Source: Xenopus tropicalis
Taxonomy: Eukaryota > Chordata > Amphibia > Anura > Pipidae
Length of the DNA: 64,000 nucleotides
Assembly (NCBI RefSeq): GCF_000004195.4
Contig: NC_030677.2
Coordinates: 195,204,372 to 195,268,371 of the forward strand
Reading direction: 5' to 3'
The translations under genes and the position numbers were made by a program. This document shows positions 1 to 10,577 of the stretch, in pieces. The stretch's first letter is position 1; the number at the start of each line of letters is the position of its first letter. Below the pieces are notes generated by a model that was not told the DNA's origin, did not search any database, and saw only the letters and a list, made by a program, of their open reading frames with translations.

Positions 1-897
1 CTAGCTGATGCTCAAAGATGGAGCTAGCTGATGCTCAAAGATGGAGCTAGCTGATGCTCACAGATGAAGCAGGCTGGTGCTTACAAATGTAGACAGCTGA
101 TGCTCACAGATGGAATGGGTTGGTGCTTACAGATGGAGCAGGCTGATGCTTAGAGATATTGCAGTCTGGTGCTTGCAGATAAAGTAGGCTGATGCTCATG
201 GATGGAGCAGGTTGATGGTTGCAGATAAAGTAGGCTGATGCTCACAGATGGAGCAGGTTGATGGTTGCAGATAAAGTAGGCTGATGCTAACAGATGGAGC
301 AGGTTGATGGTTGCAGATAAAGTTGGCTGATGGTTGCAGATAAAGTTGGCTTATGCTCACAGATGGAGCAGGTTGATGGTTGCAGATAAAGTAGGCTGAT
401 GTCCATAGATGGAGCAGGTTGATGGTTGCAGATAAAATTGGCTGATGCTCACAGATGGAGCAGGTTGATGGTTGCAGATAAAGTCGGCTGATGCTCACAG
501 ATGGAGCAGGTTGATGGTTGCAGATAAAGTAGGCTGATGCCCATAGATGGAGCAGGTTGATGGTTGCAGATAAAGTTGGCTGATGCTCACAGATGGAGCA
601 GGTTGATGGTTGCAGATAAAGTCGGCTGATGGTTGCAGATAAAGTAGGCTGATGCTCACAGATGGAGCAGGTTGATGGTTGCAGATAAAGTCGGCTGATG
701 GTTGCAGATAAAGTTGGCTTATGCTCACAGATGGAGCAGGATGATGGTTGCAGATAAAGTTGGCTGATGCTCACAGATGGAGCAGGTTGATGGTTGCAGA
801 TAAAGTTGGCTGATGCTCATAGATGGAGCAGGCTGATGCTTACAGACAGAACAGACTAATGCTTACAGATGGAGTTAGTTGATGCTCACAAATGGAG
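1..897. repeat. 23/46-bp minisatellite, continues off the left edge
   Basis: A tandem array whose basic period is 23 bp. Two diverged 23-mers alternate, one starting GCTGATGCTCACAGATGG and the other GTTGATGGTTGCAGATAA, so most of the array has a 46-bp period. A few half-units are doubled or missing (for example near 330 and 610-640). The first 180 bp and the last 100 bp are more diverged. The array is cut by the window edge, so its true length is unknown. Neither period is a multiple of three, so the long antisense open frames here are repeat artefacts. Confidence 0.95.
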
Positions 898-2327
898 CCT
901 GGAAGCCTGGAAGGAATTGGGAAAAGAGTACATGCAGTATAAAAGAAGTAAACTAAGAAGTGAAGAGTAGAATAATAAAAAAAAGCTCAGGAAGAAAAAA
1001 AACCAGAAGGGGCCATTGCTTCAGTCTCCTCTGGCCCCTGGTGCACGCGCAGTAGGCTGAACAAGTCAGCCTTTTATTTAGATTTGACTTTTTACTGTAC
1101 TGTGCATAAACATCCAGAATTAATGAAAAAAGAGGACTGCTCCTTGGAGTTCCTACAGAAAAAAACCCAGACTGGTGCAGTTTTCAGCGAAAAGGAGCTG
1201 AAATAACTCAGAGATATGAACTTTCTTTTCTCTCATTTGTCTGCGGTGTGGTGCAAAGCTGGCAGTTACAAAGCTAGGGGACAGGTAGGGGGTAGAAGAG
1301 GGGCGCCTATGTGCCTCCACCCACCCCTTATAAATGCAGGCATCATTCATTTGGGTAACGCAGGTCTCTGAGTTCTGTTTTGGAGCAATTCATCTACTAA
1401 ACAAGGCAGGACTCAATGTGAAAACATACGATTGTGCCCATTTTTTACCATTGCACATAGAAGTAAATAACTCCTAGAAAGTTTTTGAAGAAATACCAGG
1501 TCATAGGCAAGGAGCAGAAAGAGAATGTCTCAGATGGGAGAAGCGAAAGCTGTGGGTGAGCATTATAATATGGCCTGTGGGGGGGGATCAGGGCAAAGGA
1601 AGGGAATAGAGGGTTGAAGAAGTGGAAATACAAAGGAACGCTAAGAATAGCGACATGGTTTATGGCAACAAAGGAAAGAGAATGGTAAGAAAGGGAGACA
1701 AAGGTAGGAAAATGATAGATTATTCCATTAGACAAATATAAAAGTGCAAAGTATCAATAACAAAAATTAAGGTTTTTTGGTCCATGAATGGGGTTTGACT
1801 GTAACATACTGTAAACCTGAATAAAAAATAGCAGGATCAATCATCAACTGCAAAATTCCTTCCTCATCTCAATGAAGAACAGTCATATCTGGCAGAGATT
1901 CACAGCAAAGCCCTGACTTCTATATGACAAACTGGAGCCAAATCCACACAAACAATGATGAGATAGAGTCAAGCAATTAGGCAGAATGGGTCGCAGTAAT
2001 TGTACCTCTGTCCAAGTCAACAGTTCATCAGAACATCATGAGTTTCATCAGAACATCATGCGTTTGCTCCTGTATGAATACATTTAGCCAATTAGGGATG
2101 TCCTACTCTGGAACTAACACAATAAGGGCACAGTGCAAACACTGGCAGATTTTGCTTTTGTAAATGTGAGTGTGTTATTAAATGGGTATTTAGTAAGTCG
2201 GTTGTGGTTAAACAATCCACTGGAATATAAAGTAACTGGAAATTAATATGGAAAGGTACATTTATACACTAGCTTGTTGTTGAACATACTGTCAAGCTAC
2301 AGAGTGTAAGTTCTGCTTTGTACATAG
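898..2327. other. No gene recognised
   Basis: AT-rich DNA with no exon-like open frame and no complete repeat that I recognise. The short frames near 1153-1350 and 1445-1735 (minus) have no splice context or family resemblance. Confidence 0.5.
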
Positions 2328-2605
2328 TACAGGTATGGATCCGGAAACCCAGAAAGCTCTAAAGGCCATCTCCCATAGACTCCCAAATCATTCTAATTTG
2401 ATGAATAATTTCCTTTTTTCTCTGTAGTAATAAAACAGTAGGCTGTACTTGATGGGAATTGAGTTGCATGATTTTATTTTGGTGGCAAAACAATCCTACT
2501 TGGCTTATGTAATGTGTAAATGTTTTTTAGCACGTGTAAGGTAAGGCCAGCCAAATTACAAACCCCAGGTCCCAAGCAGTCCAAATAATAGATTACATAC
2601 CTGTA
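2328..2605 (+). mobile_element. CAGGTATGG-type MITE with a single internal unit
   Basis: The left end reads TACAGGTATGGATCCGGAAA and the right end has the matching inverted ATTACATACCTGTA. The interior carries one copy of the segment around CTCTGTAGTAATAAAACAGTA. At 18395, 19634 and 41603 the same segment is amplified into a 113-bp tandem array. This copy is short and diverged and looks like the unexpanded form. Confidence 0.75.
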
Positions 2606-3124
2606 CTGAGAAGATGTTTTTTTAAAAAAACACACATTCATAATGGTTACTAATTCTAAAATACCAAATGATAACATGAAAGAAGGTCATAAAAATGTCT
2701 GCAGTGGACAATTGTAATGGAGAGAGATCAGCTGTTCAAAGGCAGGTTAAGCCAGAAGAAATGTGCTCCATTCTCACAATAAAACTGACAAACACAGAGC
2801 CAAGTTCTAGTTCTGTTGCTCCATTCTTAACATACAAACTGTCATTATGTGTAATGCTCAGTCTACCTTATTGTAATCACTATTATCAGTGACTATTGAT
2901 GATTACAGGGTGATTACAGGGAGCTTGGGGACCCTTATTGGGCTCCTTTTATGTTTGAAAGACTTAATTAGCATTAAGTTACTTTGACTGCAAGAGCTAG
3001 GGTCCTGCAGTGGGTGGAGAATGCGAGGAATACCTGCAAAGCGGTATCAGCTCTATAACTGCCTTGCCAGACTAGTACCAGTACAACACAGGTTATACTG
3101 GCTTTCGCTAATTGGAAGAAGAAG

Positions 3125-3745
3125 GTATGGGTGTTGTGCAACTACAATTTTCTTGCTGCTATACAGAAAAATAAAGACACAGAGAACAGAACAACAAAAC
3201 AGAAAGTTTATTGAACTTCCACAGGGTTTACTCACATTACAGCTTCTCAGAGGCAAGTGGACCAGGCAACACCACATACAGGAATCTCACTTCACCTCTG
3301 CGACACCCCATAGTGGCCTGGATCACCTCAGGGAATTCTCTATCATGATTCCCTATCCACTGGGATCCCTACACTACAGGCAATATGGCCCGGGAGAGAT
3401 ACCTCCAATCTCCTGTTGGAGCTCAGAACTGCTCTTTCTAGCTCAACCCTTACTGCCCAGTTTTCAGAATGTTGAAAACAGGGCAGGAGGTTTTGACCCG
3501 GGCAGCCCCTTGAAAAACCTGCCTGTAGGTTTGGAGAGTGAGAGTACCCAGAGGAAACCTGCACAAGCATGGTGTATCAGACTGAAGTGTTCTGGGCCCA
3601 CCGGGGCTGCCAGCTCAGGGCCTCCTACCCCAGTTGCTAACTCCTCCACAGCCCAATCATTAACTAAGAATCTGCCGCTAGACTCCACCACCCCCGCGCC
3701 ACATAACTTTTACTTCCTCCTTGTGACCACAATTGGGATGTTGGT
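3125..3745 (-). repeat. Probable solo LTR (approximate ends)
   Basis: A GC-richer block. On the minus strand it carries AATAAA (within TTCAATAAACTTTCTG, about 3205-3220) followed by a GT-rich stretch, as in a U3-R-U5 layout. The minus-strand ends may be TGTGGTCACAAGG and GTTGCACAACA, but I could not find an exact target duplication. A 296-codon plus-strand frame (3021-3911) crosses the block antisense to the inferred LTR and resembles no protein family I know. It could instead be another GC-rich repeat. Confidence 0.35.
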
Positions 3746-4891
3746 GGAGCATCCAAGTGTGTGTGAGTCAGTGGGGCACACTGTATTTTTCCCTATTGTC
3801 CAGCTTACCAAGTCCAACCCTGCACGTGGTGCCCTGGAATCCATCCCCAGCACTTACACATCAGGCATTAGGCATCAGTGCAAGTTATTCTTTTTAGTTG
3901 TGGGAAGATAGTGGAAGAAGGAGCAGAAACATAAACAAAATAAATAGGAAGGTGCAACAGAAATAGGAACTTTTGCTTTTTTGCATTCACTTATATGCAC
4001 AAAGCACCAAGACAGCAGCCATTGGTTCTACTTCTTTTAATGAACAGACATCATATTAACAAACAGAATCTATCCACAAAGAACTGAAACTAACTCACTA
4101 TATGAACAGACAACATGATTCTCAGATGATTTCATCACATATTTGCCATATTTCGGGCCTCCTTCTCATGACTAATGAGCTAGTGAGAAAATGTGTCTGG
4201 CAACAACATGCGCTTGCAGTCTGCTATCTGCCCGGGATTATTCTCCATATGTGAATATGCGTAAGTTATACATACTACAAATGCAATCACAATTATTATC
4301 TTTATTTATAAAGAGACAAATGATCAAAGTGTGCCAATATATTTTTAAAAGGAGTGATATGATATAAAAGGCAATAACATATCTATTTGTGCCTAATGTG
4401 TCTAATGTTCTGGAGTAATGGGAAATATATAAGGGCTCATTTACCAGAGCTAATCAGAAGCTTATAAATGTTCATGGGGGCAAATTTGCAGCCAGTAGTG
4501 TACAATACACATACACAATACACTACAACAATGGCAGGCTTTCCTAGTGCAAGGAACTGGGCGCCCAAGGGACTGTCCATGTCCCATCCACATGCCACCC
4601 TTTCTGTATATGTAATCTACAAAGTTTATAAAATTGCGTGGAAAGCTTCCTAAACTCCAACTTAGGGCTTGTCAGTTCTTGAGGGGCCTCACCCTGTCAC
4701 TACAGCATAAGAACAGAGTAATCTTTATTAGTCTGGGACAGAACAGATTCTGACTTATAGCCTTCAATTGTCAGTGGGTTATACTTCAACAACTTCAGGC
4801 TCGCAGGTTGGGAAACACTGACATGAAACACTGGTTGTTGTCTTCCAGCCCTGGCATTGCCATGTTGCTCTTAGCAGCAGCCATTATGGCA
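3746..4891. other. No gene recognised
   Basis: Nothing supportable. AT-rich single-copy-looking DNA with short chance frames only. Confidence 0.45.
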
Positions 4892-4899
4892 GCTATGCC

Positions 4900-5167
4900 C
4901 AGTGTCAGACTGGCCCAAGAGGATACCAGGAAAACTCCCGGTGGGCCCAGGTGTCAGTGGGCCCTCTTGCTTCTGACTGTTTGGCCAATTGCATGGTCAT
5001 TCCCTATTTCTGTATGGGAAAAAGAGATGGAAGGATAGAGAAAAGAGACTTGGATAATGAAGAAGTTGAAGGAGGAGAGGTTGAGTGAGGAGAGGAGTAA
5101 TAATAGTTTAGAAAGTGGGCATATGGTTCAAGGTTTTCTGGTCCCCTGGCACATCAGTCCGACACTG
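4900..5167. mobile_element. hAT-type MITE with perfect 8-bp target duplication
   Basis: A 268-bp non-autonomous element. It starts CAGTGTCAGACTGGCC and ends with the inverted CAGTCCGACACTG. It is flanked by the direct repeat GCTATGCC at 4892-4899 and 5168-5175. A perfect 8-bp duplication with CAG..CTG ends is the signature of hAT transposases. The element encodes nothing, and the small open frames across it are incidental. Confidence 0.88.
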
Positions 5168-5445
5168 GCTATGCCACTCTTGTTCCACCTTCAACTGCTG
5201 TTCTGCAGCCAACCTATTTCCAACCTAGTGCAGCCAACTTCATATTGAAGAGTTGCTGTTAACACACAAATCTGGGGTGTTGGTTGACTGGAAAAACACT
5301 GAAACATATTACCTCTTAAAGTGGTATACCAACACTTGGCTAGGACACATTCAATGAAACAACTGGACCAATGGTTCATAGTGAGCAGAAGCATACTACA
5401 GCCCAATCTCCATCATGCCCAGACATCTACCATATACCATGTTGT

Positions 5446-5600
5446 CAGGCCTGGACTGGCAATCTGTGGGTTCTGGAAAACGCCAGGGGGCTGCTGTAAG
5501 ATACCATAGACAGTCATTATTTAGTGGGCTGGTGGGGGACTGTTTAGGACCCTGTGTATTTGATATGCCAGGGCCTATTTGGAATCCCATTCCAGGCCTG
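5446..5600. mobile_element. Short hAT-like MITE
   Basis: It begins CAGGCCTGGACTGGCAATC and ends with the inverted CATTCCAGGCCTG. The flanking octamers CATGTTGT and TATGCTAG match at only four positions, so the target duplication is decayed or the boundary slightly wrong. Non-coding. Confidence 0.55.
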
Positions 5601-7835
5601 TATGCTAGGTGTAGAGTGGAGTAAAATAATGGAACAATATCAGGCATTGGCCTGTTAGAGTGATACTGACTTGTTCCTATCTATTATCACTTGAAATGAA
5701 GCTACTTCCGTCCACCAACGCTCTGACCAGGCCCAGCTTGCATGAGAGAAGGTTCTGTCACTCACGCATAAGTACAAGAACAGAGTTTATTTTAAATAAA
5801 CCATTTAGATTTTACTGACGTTTACACCATTAATAAATATACCCCTAAAACTTCCAAGATCTCTTGAACTGGAAGAAATTGCAGGAGCCTTTGGCATTAA
5901 GTAGCGCTGTAAAAATAACATAATTGTGGGGGAAAGGCTGTAGAAGCAAAGGCTATTTCAATAAGTGGTTCTGCACGAAGGAGAGAAAAACAGACTATTT
6001 CTGAGTAATATTTCAAAATGTCTTTTCAATAATTCAATTGTATGCAATTATGCTCTAAATACTGATATTCTAGTACAGTGCTGAATGTAAGTAACCCCTG
6101 TAATAGTTCAAACCAACCCTTTGAAACAAAAATAAATCATTCAGTTCCTGCACCCAGCAGGCAGAGAACCCAGCACTGAAATGTTTACCTCCTTGCCCTT
6201 AACATGATCTTATTCCCTTGGACCTGTAAGTGCTGCTACTTTTGGTTCTAAGCAAGAAATCTGGCCCATTATTACAAGTTACCGTTCATGATTGTTCCCT
6301 TCTTTATCTAAGGTGAATCATTTCTAAGCTTAGTGGCTGCTCAGAGGGGTTCCTCATACACAAGCACAAAGGACGTAATGAGCAGGTCAGTAATTGTACC
6401 TGAGCTCTTTATTTAGAGACAGGACCTCCCTCGAGAACTACAGCTCATGCCTAGAATGGGATTCTCTAGCTGGAAACCTACCAAGATGGCACCTACATTA
6501 TCCCTGAGCGTTTGCTACCTGGGAATCCTAAGGTTGAATTATAGTGCTTTAACCCTATGCATGTGACTACATTCGGCCATACACAGGCCTACTACCTACA
6601 CTCTCCGACTGATCGGCTCATTGGCTGTATGAGAGGCCACACACCGTATGGGTGTCTTCATTTTGTTCTAATAGTTCTAATGTAAGATGTACTTGCTGAT
6701 ATGGAGAATCGTCAGATGAAACTTTCCTACCAGCCCCTTCTCCGGACCAACCAATAGCAAGTACATTGCCGGTAAATCTGTAATACCGGTACCAGCCGTA
6801 GCTGGTAAATTCCCGACTAGGCCGATTAAATACTGACCAGTTGGAAACACTAGTTATGCTGTTGCTGTCTGCTTGCTTGCCCAGACAAAGTACACATGGA
6901 GATTTGACCGCTGCTGCCCGGCTAAAGCTAAGCCTAGAGCCAGCCAGTAGGCCAAGGTGGCGCCTAAGCAAATGCAATACAGTGTTAAACTATTCTCTTT
7001 CTCTTGTTGTTTGGCGCAGAATGCATAAAACACTTTCCTTTAATAGCCGTACCACTTCCTTGGTTTCACATTGCTGTGCACTCACTTGTACTATTATCTC
7101 AACAAATTATAAAGGTTAATCCAGCCATGTAGTGACACTTTTATGGCTTACAAATGGCATCTATATTTAGACGCCCTGACACCAAATCTCTCTCTCTATA
7201 TAGAAGACGATATTTATTATTCATCCATTAAACCTAGTGCCTGTTTAAAGTCTGGACGCTAACACGATTAAGGCTATCTCGCCAAAAGCAAATCTTTTCT
7301 TATTAGGTTGAATGTTGTTTATGTTTTCATCATACAGTTCAGCCATTTCTTTTGCACCCAGAGCCCTTTGCTCGCCCAGAGAAAAGCAGCGACTGTCAGG
7401 CGAAGCACGGATTTTATTCTTTCTGCTATTTCATTTTTTTGACAATGGCGTCCCGAGTGTAACACAAACCATGGGTAGTTGGATGCGTGAATCTATGAAT
7501 TATTGAAGTATTTGTTTTCTGGAATTCACAGCTCTGTTGCCAAAATGGGTCCCAAAAGTAGTCATTGTGGATTTGGCAGAGAGACATATTGCTCTGCTTG
7601 TAAACAACAATTTTATGGCTCTGACAAAACGCTTGATATATATCTCCTCAGATGCTAAACAAATGCACAAAGCAATATAAACACAAAAGTAGTTTGCTGG
7701 CCACACAGAATGGAAACGCACAACATTCAAACTGGGCACTCGGTAAACATAGAAAGGTTCCTCTGTGTATATTTATACTAGAATGCATCTTTTTGTTGGC
7801 TTGAAAACAGGACATTTAATTCTTTATTACATATT
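5601..7835. other. No gene recognised
   Basis: No exon with splice sites could be supported. The 119-codon minus frame at 6618-6977 covers a GC-richer patch with local inverted repeats around CCGGTAAATC and looks like repeat-derived sequence. Confidence 0.4.
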
Positions 7836-8595
7836 TAGGGGACTGAAGGTTTACCCTTTATTCAGGCAGTCCCGGTATGTTTTAAACAGCTAAGTGTAGA
7901 CCTAATTTATAGTTGGGAAGGGAAGATGTTTCCTTATGAAGGGTTAAAAAAGTTTTCTGGCAGTTCAGTAATTGGCCAGTAGGTGTCATTGTTCTGTTTT
8001 ATAAAAGAGGAAGCCAAAATGTGTTCAAACTCTTTGGTTCCCCCTTGTTTAAAAGGCTGGATGGTACTCTGAACTTGTGTGGAGGTAAGCTAAGCAGGTG
8101 AAGATAGTATGAAGATAGATTTGTAATAGCTCCCCTCTAGGAGTGAGCAGGCCCGGATTTGTGGCGAGGCTACAAAGGCTCAGGCCTAGGGCGGCATGCC
8201 GCCCAGCCGCAATGTGATTTTGCTCATACGGAACAATGGAGACCGGACGCGCAGAAACTTTTGCACGTCCTCTCCCCACTGCTCCGTATGACTTCAGTGG
8301 CGCGCATGTGCGCACGGGGGAAAAAGTTGTGGGTGCACGCATGCGCGATTGAAGTGGGCGGGCAGCAGAACAGGAGTGGCCTCAGGGCGCCCAATTCAGA
8401 AATCCGGCCCTGAGAGTGAGAGTTAGGAACAGGGTATTTAGTGAGCAGCCTGAGGCTCCTACAGGTAAAACAGAAGGAATAAAGTGCCACACTCAGGATT
8501 AGGACTCAAATGTGCAGACCTAGGGAGTACTGTAGCACATCTAGGTTCCACTTGGAAAGCCAGATGCTTGGGGTTGTCCATTTTCAAGTACACTA
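7836..8595 (+). repeat. Interspersed repeat with TATA motif, copy A (LTR-like)
   Basis: It begins TAGGGGACTGAAGG and shares blocks in the same order with 31985-32480: CAGTCCC, AGTTGGGAAGGGAAG, GTAGRTGTCATT, TATAAAAG(A/G)GGAAG, GGAGTGAGAGTTAG and CTAGGTTCCAC. The TATAAAAG motif suggests a promoter-bearing LTR. No TG..CA ends or target duplication were resolved, so the class is inferred. A hAT MITE (8148-8412) interrupts this copy. Confidence 0.55.
8148..8412. mobile_element. hAT-type MITE inserted in an older repeat
   Basis: A 265-bp GC-rich element starting CAGGCCCGGATTTGTGG and ending AAATCCGGCCCTG. It is flanked by GGAGTGAG (8140-8147) and AGAGTGAG (8413-8420), an 8-bp duplication with one difference. 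The related repeat at 31985-32480 keeps the uninterrupted site with one GGAGTGAG (about 32273-32280), which confirms the boundaries. Same family as 45593-45837. Confidence 0.9.
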
Positions 8596-8921
8596 TCTGC
8601 AGACTGATTACTGGCCCCTGATGGGCAAACACTTTTAGAAGTTTTGTTTGTTTGTATACGCTGAACAACTGTATTGTGCCATCTATGCATGGCCTCCAAA
8701 AAATCTGTTCTACATTCCTGCAAATGAAGAGTTGTCACTTGGTTAATAACCACTGGCACCCAACTGATTTCATTAACCTGAGAGTTGCACTTATGTGACA
8801 CCCTTCCTCCAACAATATGTAAGAGCCCATTCCCAAAGATCTGTAAAGAACTGCATGTTTACTGACTTGTATGGTGAGCAAAGGCTTTAATATGTTTGAT
8901 ACAAACTGCCTTCTGCTGAAG

Positions 8922-9078
8922 AGAGCTGAAGAACATAACATAACAAGAGAGCGCTGAAGAACATAACATAACAAGAGAGCGCTGAAGAACATAACATAAC
9001 AAGAGAGAGCTGAAGAACATAACATAACAAGAGAGCGCTGAAGAACATAACATAACAAGAGAGAGCTGAATAACATAT
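8922..9078. repeat. 28-bp tandem array, about 5-6 copies
   Basis: The unit GAGCGCTGAAGAACATAACA plus eight more bases repeats every 28 bp, with GAGAGCGC alternating with GAGAGAGC. The antisense strand stays open in several frames because the period is not a multiple of three. Those 118- and 74-codon frames are artefacts. Confidence 0.92.
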
Positions 9079-9307
9079 AACAAGTCTTCACAATGTTAAT
9101 AAGAAGACATACTGTAATGCTCAGCTCAGAATTGGTCTATCCTGTCTTCACAATAAGAATTCTTTATTCTCATTATTACCATATGATCATTTAGTGACTG
9201 GTGAAAGCAAAACTATGCATATTAAGCTAGATTAGACATTACAAATCTTTCACAGAAGGGTAGAATTACTCCCTCTACCCCTTCAAGCAATCTAAGCTCC
9301 TTAAACA

Positions 9308-9724
9308 GTTCTTCTCTGTTTTCTGCATCATTTGAAATCCTGGCAGGGGAGGAGGGACTAAAACACTGATGTTACAAATTGTAACAACTTCTCCACAGCT
9401 TACAGACAGCATGCAGGAACTACATAACCCACAATGCATTGCACTGTGATATTCCTTTCCTTATTGACATCACGTGTGCAGGGGATTGTGGGATTGGGAG
9501 GATGCAGGCTGAAGGCAGGCTGAGGGCAGTAAACTACTGTTACAGTTTATTTGAGTCTCAAAGTAGTCAGCCAGATCAGCAGGGGAACAGGGGGCGGGGC
9601 TTAGGGAACTGTTCCAAACCATATTATTACATTAAACACTATGAAAAGGCTGCATATTTTTTAATTGATGTAGATTGCAAAGTTGCTTGAAATTATGTTT
9701 TATTTTTAAAAAGCTTAAGTTGCC
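9308..9724. mobile_element. Truncated copy of the 28721-29286 TTAA MITE
   Basis: The core CATCATTTGAAATCCTGGCA through AAGCTTAAGTTG aligns along its length with the complete element at 28721-29286, but both terminal inverted repeats are missing. Non-coding. Confidence 0.8.
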
Positions 9725-10356
9725 CAAATCTAAAAGCTGCAAAAATATGATATATTTTAGAATTGAATGCCGTTTTTCTGAACTCTCCTATAAGTGATGC
9801 AAGAGGACCTGCTGCCTAGGCTTTGAAGCTACTCAATGTATTTATCATTCTTTGCTTAGTTCTGTTGGAAAGTTAAAGAGAACATCATGCCATTAATATT
9901 ATTACATGAAACAGAGAGTTCAGAAGCTCAATACAGTTCAGAGAGAAAAAAGGGAAAGGTTATCAGTGGAATGTCACAGGTTGACATGAATACAAACCAG
10001 GGATTCTAGTGGTTTAGTTGAACGGTACCACATCTGCCCAGGGATTGTTCCCAAGATAATTGGAGCCCTGGGAAACAAGCAAGAACATGAGCACTTCTGA
10101 GAGGTCCAGCTGTGCAATTGTTCCAATATCCTGCAAACTTGTCTTGCTGTCATGGAGGGGAAATACTGTATGTTTCAGCCAGGTTAGAAATCTCTTTGGT
10201 TAGGGAAAACAGGATCAGTCTAATGACTGTGACTAAATGCCTTAATTAAAAGAGATACCTAACATATCTTCCACGTTTGTCATTCATTTTTGCTAAAAAA
10301 TAATTTGTTTTTGTAATGGAAATTTAAATCTATACAGAAAGTAATTAATTCTAATA

Positions 10357-10577
10357 AACAGGTATGGGATCTGTTATACAGAAACCCATTATTTTGTCTA
10401 TCATAATAAAACAGTACCTTAAACTTTATAACACTTAAGATCACAATTACGGCATAGGGGCAAGTTTAGCTCTGGTGCCTAAGGCAGCACCAGTCCTAAA
10501 TACGCCCCTGGGATAGAGTCTTTATCCAGAAAAGCACAGATCCCAAGCATTCTGGATAACAGGTCCCATACCTGTAT
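10357..10577 (+). mobile_element. CAGGTATGG-type MITE, degenerate
   Basis: The left end is CAGGTATGGGATCTGTTATA and the right end is the inverted GATAACAGGTCCCATACCTG. The internal 113-bp unit is cut short after TAATAAAACAGTACC, and unrelated sequence carrying GGGGC/GCCCC ends (about 10455-10510) lies inside. That sequence may be a small nested insertion. Confidence 0.75.

Noticed and set aside
196..774. 192-codon minus-strand open frame
   Set aside because: An artefact of the 23/46-bp minisatellite.
3021..3911. 296-codon plus-strand open frame
   Set aside because: It resembles no family, overlaps an LTR-like block with an antisense poly(A) signal, and shows no splice sites or convincing start context.
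8735..9091. 118-codon hydrophobic minus-strand frame
   Set aside because: Covers the 28-bp tandem array; the apparent membrane protein is repeat translation.
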